This document shows, piece by piece, positions 23,804 to 30,291 of a DNA stretch of 32,717 bases. The notes under the pieces are model-generated. The model saw only the letters and a list, made by a program, of their open reading frames with translations, was not told where the DNA came from and made no database searches. A program made the position numbers and the translations under genes. Each line of letters starts with the position of its first letter. Position 1 is the first letter of the stretch. The DNA is from VFMC01 sp037131575 (GTDB lineage: Bacteria; Actinomycetota; Acidimicrobiia; Acidimicrobiales; Ilumatobacteraceae), in NCBI GenBank assembly GCA_037131575.1, contig JBAXQV010000008.1, forward strand, positions 1-32,717, read 5' to 3'.

Positions 23804-23829
23804 GATGCCGGGGTGCTCACGATGCCGGG
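23796..23829. repeat. 17-bp exact tandem repeat across the DoxX/ThuA junction
   Basis: The unit GTGCTCACGATGCCGGG occurs twice in a row (23796-23812 and 23813-23829). On the minus strand one copy supplies the DoxX stop codon and the other the ThuA GTG start. Confidence 0.9.
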
Positions 23830-24218
23830 GTGGCGGTGCCCTTGGCCACCCTCCAGGCCAACCAGAACAGCGGTAACTGCAGCGGCAAACGCAACCACGC
23901 TGCTGCGGCTGAGTTGAACGGTGGTTCCATCTCCTTCATGCCGCCATCGAGTGCTGCCTGGATGTTGGCCGGGTACACGCCGATGAATGTGATGAGTGCT
24001 ACCCAACCGCCGATGCGACGTGTGCGCGGGATGGCCACTAACAGTGCAGCCGCCAACTCGACCACGCCGCTCGCATAGGTGACCATTCGCTTCGAGCCGG
24101 GCATCCAATCGGGCACGATCGGATCGAAGAAATCGGGTTTGGCGAAATGAGCCACGCCGGCACCACCGAGGATGATGATGAGCAGGACGGCGGGAAGCGA
24201 CAGTCGTGAGCGAGGCAC
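23817..24218 (-). CDS. DoxX-like membrane protein
   Basis: 133 residues with four predicted membrane helices: about 6-24, 46-64, 70-88 and 107-126. Motifs such as GVAHFAKPDFFDPIVPDWMPG and VVELAAALLVAIPRTRRIGGW are typical of DoxX-like or DoxD-like small membrane proteins, which have been linked to quinone or thiosulfate redox in some organisms and are otherwise uncharacterised. The GTG start at 24218 is chosen because a -10 hexamer (TACAGT) lies exactly 6 nt upstream; longer in-frame starts run into the HisD paralogue. The first gene of a likely DoxX-ThuA unit. Confidence 0.78.
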   Translation of the reverse strand: MPRSRLSLPAVLLIIILGGAGVAHFAKPDFFDPIVPDWMPGSKRMVTYASGVVELAAALLVAIPRTRRIGGWVALITFIGVYPANIQAALDGGMKEMEPPFNSAAAAWLRLPLQLPLFWLAWRVAKGTATPAS

Positions 24219-24224
24219 GCCTGC

Positions 24225-24230
24225 ACTGTA
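24225..24230 (-). promoter_or_regulatory. -10 hexamer, leaderless promoter of the DoxX-like gene
   Basis: TACAGT ends 6 nt before the GTG start and lies 4 bp past the stop codon of the upstream HisD paralogue. The -35 region would be inside that gene and is weak. Confidence 0.5.
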
Positions 24231-24234
24231 CGCG

Positions 24235-25587
24235 TCAATTGGGGGTGAGGTCGCCGCCGAAACGGTTACGGATGGCGTTGGCGTGGGCGGGGAAGCCTTC
24301 GTGGTCGGCCAGCGCCACGATCGACGGAGCCATCCGCCGCAACGCTGTTTCATCGGCGCGAGCCACCGCCGTGCGCTTCAGGAACGCCTCGGCCGTGATG
24401 CCCGACGACACGTGGGCGAAGCCACTGGTGGGCAGCGACGCCGGGCAACCGATGACGAAGTTGGCGGCGCTGAACGGCGTGTGCTGGCCGATGAGAATTT
24501 CACCGGCGTCGGTGAGCGCGTCGAGCGTGGACTCGAGGTGAGCGTCGGCCACCACGAGTTGCAGATGCTCGGGGGCATAGGCGTTGGCCACGGCGGCTGC
24601 CTCGGTGAGGTCGGCCACGAACACACACCCGCCGTTCACGCCGAGCGATGCCCGGGCGGCAGTGGCTCGTACCTCGGGCAGGAACACCAGTTGCCGTTCG
24701 AGTTCGGCGTCGACCGCATCGGCCAGGGCCGGTGACGTGGTGATGAGCACCACTGCCGAGTCGGTGCCGTGCTCGGCCTCGATGAGCAGGTCGGCAGCGA
24801 GACGCACCGGGTCGGCCGAGTGATCGGAAATGACCACGCTTTCAGTGGGGCCGAGCAGCATCATGGTGGCCACCCCGTGCCGTTGCATTTCCACTTGGGC
24901 GCAGGTGACGGCAGGCGAGCCAGGACCCACGATCTTGCGCACCTTGGGGAACGTCTCAGTGCCGAAGCCGAGTGCCGCGATACCCGCCGGCCCGTTCACC
25001 CGGAACACCTGGGTGATACTGAGTTTGCGGCATACGGTGAGCACCGCAGGGTCGACCTCACCGGCGCCTCCCGGAATGGGTGGCACCACGAGGGCGATGT
25101 CGGCCACACCGGCCACCACAGCAGGCACACCGAGTTGGTAGGCGACGCTGGGGTAGCTGGCTTTGCCGCTGGGCACGAACAGCCCGGCCGAGGTGATGGG
25201 GCTGACCTTCTCGCCCACCACCAGGCCCGGTTCGCTCTCGAAACTCCAGTGCGCCGCGCGGTGCATGAGCCGCTCGTTGAAGGCCCGCAGGTGGGCGACG
25301 GCGTCGTCGATGGCCGCATCGACCTCAGGCGACACCCGGGCAGTGTCGAGTTCGTCGGCACTCACCCGCAACTGATGAGGCTCGAGCATGATGTGGTCGA
25401 AGTCGTGCAAGGCGCGGCACACGGCTTCATCGCCGTTGGCCTGCACATCGTCGATGATGCGCCCGATGGCGGTGCGCAGGCCCGGGTCGAAGATGTCGTT
25501 GAGCCCGCGATGCAGCAGTGCTGCACGAGCCGTTTGGTCCATCGTTGCCCACGTCATACGGCGCATCACGCCCGAATCACCCGACAT
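24235..25587 (-). CDS. Histidinol dehydrogenase family protein (HisD paralogue)
   Basis: 450 residues from the ATG at 25587. The fold and many HisD landmarks are present: FVPSGKASYPS, GFGTETFPKVRKIVGPG, AEHGTDS (His273), NAYAPEHL (Glu340-His341, catalytic pair) and HEGFPAHANAIRNRF (His435, a metal ligand in HisD). Others differ from biosynthetic HisD: the zinc-ligand Gln before AEHG appears to be Glu270, and the D-Y-x-x-G-x-N-H-x-L-P-T segment reads NFVIGCPASLPT (376-387), replacing the ligand Asp by Asn and the substrate-binding His by Ala. No other his genes are nearby. It may oxidise another alcohol, as sulfopropanediol dehydrogenase (HpsN), a known HisD homologue, does. The start fits a leaderless promoter. 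Confidence 0.85.
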   Translation of the reverse strand: MSGDSGVMRRMTWATMDQTARAALLHRGLNDIFDPGLRTAIGRIIDDVQANGDEAVCRALHDFDHIMLEPHQLRVSADELDTARVSPEVDAAIDDAVAHLRAFNERLMHRAAHWSFESEPGLVVGEKVSPITSAGLFVPSGKASYPSVAYQLGVPAVVAGVADIALVVPPIPGGAGEVDPAVLTVCRKLSITQVFRVNGPAGIAALGFGTETFPKVRKIVGPGSPAVTCAQVEMQRHGVATMMLLGPTESVVISDHSADPVRLAADLLIEAEHGTDSAVVLITTSPALADAVDAELERQLVFLPEVRATAARASLGVNGGCVFVADLTEAAAVANAYAPEHLQLVVADAHLESTLDALTDAGEILIGQHTPFSAANFVIGCPASLPTSGFAHVSSGITAEAFLKRTAVARADETALRRMAPSIVALADHEGFPAHANAIRNRFGGDLTPN

Positions 25588-25594
25588 GCCCGTG

Positions 25595-25622
25595 ACGGTA
25601 TCGGCGCCGTCTGCCAGCGCAA
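25595..25622 (-). promoter_or_regulatory. Leaderless promoter of the HisD paralogue
   Basis: -35 TTGCGC (25617-25622), 16-bp spacer, -10 TACCGT (25595-25600), then 7 nt to the ATG at 25587. The divergent purA promoter must lie in the ~70 bp beyond; a possible -10 TAGGCT is at 25636-25641. Confidence 0.5.
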
Positions 25623-25693
25623 CGGGTTGGGGCACTAGGCTTTCCACACGTTCCGTGACCAACTGCGGACACCTGCTGTGTGAGGAGCGTGCC

Positions 25694-26965
25694 GTGCCGG
25701 TAACCGTCGTCGTCGGCGCCCAATGGGGCGATGAAGGCAAGGCCAAGGTCATCGACCTGTTGTCGAAAGATCACGGATATGTCGTGCGCTATCAGGGTGG
25801 CCACAATGCCGGCCATACGGTGGTGGTGGGCGACCAGCGCTACGCGCTGCAACTCATCCCCAGCGGCATCCTGTACCCGCACGTGGTGCCGGTCATCGCC
25901 AACGGTGTGGTGGTCGACATGCCCACGCTGTTCCGCGAGATCGACACACTCGAAGGGCGCGGTGTGTCGTGCGACCGCCTGGTGGTGAGCAGTCATGCGC
26001 ACCTCATCTTCCCGTGGCACCAGGCCTGGGACGCACTTGCCGAGCAGGGTCGCGGCGATGCCAAGATCGGCACCACGCTGAAGGGCATCGGTCCGGCGTA
26101 TGCCGACAAGTCGCGCCGCGTGGGCCTGCGTGCCGGCGATGTGCTCGACGCCGCTGGTTTCGCAACCGCGGTTCGCGACCGCGCCGAAGCCGAGAATGCG
26201 GCCCTGGTGGCGGCTGGTGGCGAAGCACTCGACGTGGATGCAATGGTGGCGCAGTACAGCACCTTGGGTGCCCGTCTCGCGCCCTATGTGGGCGACACGG
26301 TGAGCGTGCTCCACGATGCCCTCGACAACGGCGCCGACGTGCTGCTCGAAGGCGCGCAGGCCACGTTCCTCGACCTCGATCACGGCACCTACCCGTTCGT
26401 CACATCGTCGAACCCCACCGCCGGTGGGGCCAGTACCGGCACCGGTATCGGCCCTCGCCAATTGAGCCGAATCGTGGGCATCACCAAGGCGTACACCACC
26501 CGCGTGGGTTCAGGACCGTTCCCGACCGAACTGCTCGATGCCGATGGCGACCGCTTGGTCGAGATCGGCCGCGAGTTCGGTACCGTCACCGGCCGTCGCC
26601 GTCGCACCGGCTGGGTCGACTGCCTCATGTTGCGCCAGGCCGCGCGCATCAACTCGCTCACCGAACTGGCACTCACCAAACTCGATGTGCTCGACACGTT
26701 CGCCACGGTGAAGGTGTGCACGGGCTACCGGGTGAACGGCGAACTGCTGAGCAACTACCCCGACCGGGTCGATGTGCTGGCCGATGTGGTGCCCGAGTAC
26801 GTAGAGCTGCCCGGTTGGCAGACCGAACTGCGGGGCATTCGCCACCGCGCCGACCTGCCAGCCGCGGCACAAGCGTTCGTGGAGCTCGTGGAAGCGCAGG
26901 TTGGTGTGCCCATCTCGGTGGTGGGTGTGGGGCCCGAGCGCGACGACTACTTGCACTGGGCGTGA
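25694..26965 (+). CDS. purA: Adenylosuccinate synthetase
   Basis: 423 residues. PurA makes adenylosuccinate from IMP, aspartate and GTP, the first committed step to AMP. Seen: the P-loop GAQWGDEGKAK with catalytic Asp13, His41 in GGHNAGHTVV, the TLKGIGPAYADK segment, VLLEGAQATFLDLDHGTYP, and SSNPTAGGASTGTGIGP. The P-loop has Ala17 where E. coli and most others have Gly (GDEGKGK). The GTG start at 25694 is placed by the family N-terminus and a GAGGAG 6 nt upstream. It is followed after 4 nt by purB, the next-but-one enzyme use in the same branch. Confidence 0.97.
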   Translation: MPVTVVVGAQWGDEGKAKVIDLLSKDHGYVVRYQGGHNAGHTVVVGDQRYALQLIPSGILYPHVVPVIANGVVVDMPTLFREIDTLEGRGVSCDRLVVSSHAHLIFPWHQAWDALAEQGRGDAKIGTTLKGIGPAYADKSRRVGLRAGDVLDAAGFATAVRDRAEAENAALVAAGGEALDVDAMVAQYSTLGARLAPYVGDTVSVLHDALDNGADVLLEGAQATFLDLDHGTYPFVTSSNPTAGGASTGTGIGPRQLSRIVGITKAYTTRVGSGPFPTELLDADGDRLVEIGREFGTVTGRRRRTGWVDCLMLRQAARINSLTELALTKLDVLDTFATVKVCTGYRVNGELLSNYPDRVDVLADVVPEYVELPGWQTELRGIRHRADLPAAAQAFVELVEAQVGVPISVVGVGPERDDYLHWA

Positions 26966-26969
26966 CCCT

Positions 26970-28280
26970 GTGATTCCGCGCTACTCACTTCCCGATATGG
27001 CGGCCGTGTTCAGCGATACGGCGCGGATGGGTCGCTGGCTCGAGATCGAGTTGCTGGCCACCGATGCTCATGCCGAACTCGGGTTGGTGTCGGCCGCCGA
27101 TGCCGCCGCGTGCCGGGAACGAGCACCGCAGGTGGACGACGCGTTCGTGCAGGCAGTCGCCGATCGTGAAGCCATCACCGACCACGATGTCGCTGCCTTC
27201 GTCGATGTGGTGCAGGCACGCATCGGTGCGCCCGAGGGTTCGTGGATTCACTACGGCCTCACGTCGAGCGATGTGGTCGACACGGCGTGGTGCTGGATGC
27301 TGCGCGACGCGGCCGATCTGCTCATCGAAGCGGCGACTGCGCTGCTCGCCACGCTGGTCGAGTTGGCCCGCACCCATCGCCATACGGTCATGATCGGCCG
27401 CACCCATGGGGTGCATGCCGAACCCACCACGTTCGGGGCCAAGGTGGCGCTCTGGGCGTTGCAGGTGCATCGCGATCGTGAGCGCCTGCGTGCTGCTCGT
27501 ACCGCCATCGCCGTATGCAAACTGAGCGGGGCCGTGGGCACCTACTCGAACATCGATCCGCGGGTCGAGCAGTTCGTGGGTCAACGCTTGGGGCTCACCC
27601 CGGTGCCGGCCACGCAGGTCATCGCCCGCGACCGCCATGCCGAGTACCTCTGGGCGTGCGCTGCCGTTGGTTCCACCATGGAACTCATCGCCGTGGAATT
27701 GCGCCATCTGCAACGCACTGAGGTGCGCGAAGTGATGGAAGGATTCCGGGCGGGGCAGAAGGGTTCGTCGGCAATGCCGCACAAGCGGAACCCGATCTCT
27801 GCCGAAACCATTTCGGGTCTCTCACGAATCCTGCGTTCCAACCTGCAGGCTGGGATGCAAGACATCGCGCTGTGGCATGAGCGAGATATCTCCCACAGTT
27901 CGGTCGAGCGCGTCATCCTTCCCGACTCGTCGTTACTGGCCTATTACGTGATGCGTCGCGGGCAACGGTTACTGGCTGGGCTCAGTGTCGATGGTGTCCA
28001 GATGCGGGCCAACCTCGATTCGAGCCATGGCCTGGTGTTCAGCCAAGCCGTGCTCTTGGCGCTGGTTCAAGCTGGCATGAGCCGCGATGATGCCTATGCC
28101 ATCGTGCAAAGGCATGCGTTGCAGGCGTGGGATGAACGCCGCGATGTGCGCGCATTGCTCGAGAGCGACCCCGCTGTGGCCGCGCTCGGTGCCGATGTGC
28201 TCGATCGAGCCTTCTCACTCGATCGATCGTTGCAGTACGCGCAACAGGCCGTCGATGCACTCGACGACCTGTTGCCCTGA
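26970..28280 (+). CDS. purB: Adenylosuccinate lyase
   Basis: 436 residues. PurB cleaves adenylosuccinate to AMP plus fumarate and also SAICAR to AICAR. It belongs to the fumarase/aspartase superfamily: the signature GSSAMPHKRNPI is at 265-276, with TSSDVVDTAWCWMLRD and GRTHGVHAEPTTFG as the other two conserved regions, including the catalytic His in GRTHG. The length is normal for the short bacterial type. The GTG start lies 4 nt after the purA stop, so purA-purB form an operon for AMP synthesis. A hairpin follows the stop. Confidence 0.97.
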   Translation: MIPRYSLPDMAAVFSDTARMGRWLEIELLATDAHAELGLVSAADAAACRERAPQVDDAFVQAVADREAITDHDVAAFVDVVQARIGAPEGSWIHYGLTSSDVVDTAWCWMLRDAADLLIEAATALLATLVELARTHRHTVMIGRTHGVHAEPTTFGAKVALWALQVHRDRERLRAARTAIAVCKLSGAVGTYSNIDPRVEQFVGQRLGLTPVPATQVIARDRHAEYLWACAAVGSTMELIAVELRHLQRTEVREVMEGFRAGQKGSSAMPHKRNPISAETISGLSRILRSNLQAGMQDIALWHERDISHSSVERVILPDSSLLAYYVMRRGQRLLAGLSVDGVQMRANLDSSHGLVFSQAVLLALVQAGMSRDDAYAIVQRHALQAWDERRDVRALLESDPAVAALGADVLDRAFSLDRSLQYAQQAVDALDDLLP

Positions 28281-28297
28281 ATAGCAGAGATGATGTC

Positions 28298-28314
28298 TGC
28301 GGCCAGTGGCCGCA
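28298..28314. terminator. Hairpin between convergent purB and the small basic protein
   Basis: TGCGGCC, loop AGT, GGCCGCA: a 7-bp GC-rich stem in a 40-bp gap between two convergent stops. No T tract. Its place fits a terminator serving both directions. Confidence 0.5.
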
Positions 28315-28320
28315 ACGGGT

Positions 28321-28734
28321 TCAGCCGGCGCGGCCGATACCGGCAGCCTTGAGCACCGCTGCGTCGACACCGGCTTCGCGCCAGGTGACGTAGGCAATGC
28401 CATGACGCTCGGAGTATGCCTTCGCGACCTTCACGAACTCGGCCTCGGCAAGCGACATGTCGATACCGGCACCCATGGAGTTGAGCTCGGCCTGGAGGTT
28501 GCGACGCTCTTGCAGCAAGCGCAGTTCTTCGATGGCATCGGCCTCAGCCAATTCAGCATCGATCTGCTTCAAACGAGCGTTGATGGTGTCGGGGGTGCGC
28601 TTACGCCCACGCTTGGGCTTGTTGGTGCGCAGTGCTTCCAGGTATTCACGCACTGCCCGGCCCTCGGTGCGACCAGCGGCCATTGCAGCCTTATGGTCGT
28701 TGGAGAGCGGGTTCTTCGGTCCTTTTTTTGCCAT
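28321..28734 (-). CDS. Small basic coiled-coil protein, possible nucleoid-associated protein
   Basis: 137 residues. Three parts are visible. The N-terminus is basic (MAKKGPKNP) and leads to a KPKRGRKR patch near 36-43 that resembles an AT-hook. The middle, about 45-82, is a charged heptad-like helix (INARLKQIDAELAEADAIEE). The C-terminus, about 96-137, reads KAYSERHGIAYVTWREAGVDA and VLKAAGI, which looks like a compact helical domain. I have seen similar C-termini in actinobacterial hypothetical proteins and do not know a function. DNA binding is inference from composition. The ATG at 28734 is set by a strong leaderless promoter; a longer frame to 28770 would start upstream of it. An A7 run sits within the second to fourth codons. 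Confidence 0.72.
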   Translation of the reverse strand: MAKKGPKNPLSNDHKAAMAAGRTEGRAVREYLEALRTNKPKRGRKRTPDTINARLKQIDAELAEADAIEELRLLQERRNLQAELNSMGAGIDMSLAEAEFVKVAKAYSERHGIAYVTWREAGVDAAVLKAAGIGRAG

Positions 28735-28741
28735 AGCCCGA

Positions 28742-28770
28742 AGAATACGCATCAATGGCGTCAGAATCAA
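28742..28770 (-). promoter_or_regulatory. Strong leaderless promoter of the small basic protein
   Basis: -35 TTGATT (28765-28770), exactly 17 bp, -10 TATTCT (28742-28747), then 7 nt to the ATG at 28734. It is the closest to the sigma-70 consensus in the window, suggesting high expression. Confidence 0.65.
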
Positions 28771-28799
28771 ACATTCCCGGTGTTACTGACACCATTCTT

Positions 28800-28830
28800 A
28801 CGTTCGGCTCCTGTACCCCGTGCCGAACGT
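28800..28830. promoter_or_regulatory. 9-bp inverted repeat in a divergent promoter region
   Basis: ACGTTCGGC, 13-nt spacer, GCCGAACGT: a perfect 9-bp repeat with half-site centres 22 bp apart, two helical turns. It lies between the small basic protein and the thioesterase genes and could be an operator for a dimeric regulator. Confidence 0.4.
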
Positions 28831-28876
28831 CTTGTATCGCTGAGCAGCGCAATCGTGCCGGTAGCGTCGATGGTGC

Positions 28877-29725
28877 ATGGATCTCGGCCCGTTGTTCGAA
28901 CTTGCCCCGCACGGGCCCGACACCTTTGTAGGGGCCGGCCCGCGTTACCCGTGGGGTGGCCTGTATGGCGGCCAGATCGTGGCGCAGGCATTGCGTGCCG
29001 CAGCGCTCACGGTGGATGCCGAATTGGAGCCGCATTCGTTGCGCGCCTATTTCATCCGTCGTGGCGACAACACCGAACCGGTGCGCTATGAGGTCGATCG
29101 CATCCGCAATGGCCGCAGTTTCAGCACGCGGCGTGTGGTGGCGCGCCAAGCCATCGGCGCCATTTTGAATCTCGAGGCGTCGTTCCAGCGCACTGAAACA
29201 GGGGCCGATGTCACCACCGTTGCCATGGCGGCGGGCCTTCCCGGCCCCCTCGACCTGCCCCCCACTTCGTGGACGTCGTCGTTCGATCGCCGCGAAGTGC
29301 CCCGCAGTGCGCTGGTCGATGCCGATCGCACCGGTGTGGGTCGCTCGGCGATGTGGATGAAGGTCACCGCACCCGTCGGCGACGACCCGCTGGTGCACCG
29401 CTGTTGGCTCGCCTACCTCAGCGACGACCTGCCCACCGATACGGTGCGCCGCGCTCTGGCCGTGTCGGGCGCGCCGGGCTGGCCGGCCATGCAGGGGCCC
29501 GACGACGAACCCGACTGGTCGAGCACGTTCGCCGCCAGCCTCGACCATACGGTGTGGTTCCATCGCCCGTTGCGAGCCGATCAGTGGCATCTCTACGACA
29601 TGAGCTGCCACGGCTTCATCAACGGCCGGGGCGTGGCCGTAGGGCATGTGTTCACCGCCGACGGTGTGCACGCCGCCACAGTCGCACAGGAAGTGCTGCT
29701 GCGCCGCCGACTACCGTCGGAGTGA
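28877..29725 (+). CDS. tesB: Acyl-CoA thioesterase II (TesB-like)
   Basis: 282 residues with two tandem hot-dog domains. The N-terminal domain has WGGLYGGQIVAQALRAA and SLRAYFIRRGDNTEPVRYEV with NGRSFSTRRVVA. The C-terminal domain carries the active-site segment SLDHTVWFHRPLRADQWHLYDM with the catalytic Asp, followed by GRGVAVGHVFTADGVHAATVAQE. TesB enzymes hydrolyse medium and long acyl-CoA thioesters. The start ATG at 28877 is supported by the family N-terminus; a -10-like TAGCGT is 9 nt upstream. The stop overlaps the pyrE start by one base (TGATG), so the two are coupled although metabolically unrelated. Confidence 0.9.
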   Translation: MDLGPLFELAPHGPDTFVGAGPRYPWGGLYGGQIVAQALRAAALTVDAELEPHSLRAYFIRRGDNTEPVRYEVDRIRNGRSFSTRRVVARQAIGAILNLEASFQRTETGADVTTVAMAAGLPGPLDLPPTSWTSSFDRREVPRSALVDADRTGVGRSAMWMKVTAPVGDDPLVHRCWLAYLSDDLPTDTVRRALAVSGAPGWPAMQGPDDEPDWSSTFAASLDHTVWFHRPLRADQWHLYDMSCHGFINGRGVAVGHVFTADGVHAATVAQEVLLRRRLPSE

Positions 29726-30291
29726 TGGACCTCCCCGCACTCGACCCGGCCCGAACCGCCTTGCGCGACCATGTGCTGCGCTACAGCCTGAAGCGAGGCG
29801 ACTTCACCTTGAAGTCGGGCGCGAAGAGCGAGTGGTTCCTCGACACCAAGCAGACGGCATGTCGGCCCGACGGCGTGCTGTTGATGGCCGAGGTTGCCCT
29901 GTCGCTCATCCCCGGCGATGCCGATGCCATCGGTGGGCTCACCATGGGTGCCGACCCCGTGGCGTATTCCATTGCCGCCATCGCTGCCGGTCGCGGCAGG
30001 GGCCTGCGCAGTTTCTCGGTGCGCAAGGAGTCGAAGGATCACGGGGTGAAGGGTCGCATCGCCGGTGCTCTGCAACCTGGCGACCGAGTGGTCATCACCG
30101 AAGACACCGTCACGCGCGGAACGTCGATCATGGAAGCGGTCGAGGCCGTGCGCGAGTTCGGTGCGCATCCGGTGCTCATCACCGTGGTGGTCGACCGTGG
30201 GGGCAGCTGCGGCGCCATGGCCGATGCGGCTGGCATTCCGTTCCTGCCGATGCTCACCGCACCCGACCTCGGGTTCGCCTACGGCAGTTGA
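29725..30291 (+). CDS. pyrE: Orotate phosphoribosyltransferase
   Basis: 188 residues. PyrE joins orotate to PRPP to give OMP in pyrimidine synthesis. Seen: the N-terminal FTLKSGAKSEWFLDTKQTACRPDG, GGLTMGADPVA, the flexible catalytic loop SFSVRKESKDHGVKG with Lys101, and the PRPP-binding motif RVVITEDTVTRGTSIMEAV (121-139). In that motif the first acidic residue is Glu126 rather than the more common Asp. The C-terminal strand is FLPMLTAPDLG. It starts at the last base of the tesB stop and shares its transcript. Its 3' end overlaps the convergent LarA-like gene by 13 bp. Confidence 0.94.
   Translation: MDLPALDPARTALRDHVLRYSLKRGDFTLKSGAKSEWFLDTKQTACRPDGVLLMAEVALSLIPGDADAIGGLTMGADPVAYSIAAIAAGRGRGLRSFSVRKESKDHGVKGRIAGALQPGDRVVITEDTVTRGTSIMEAVEAVREFGAHPVLITVVVDRGGSCGAMADAAGIPFLPMLTAPDLGFAYGS

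Noticed and set aside
24235..25587. Plain annotation as histidine-biosynthetic hisD
   Set aside because: Key ligand positions differ and no other his genes are nearby, so the symbol was withheld.
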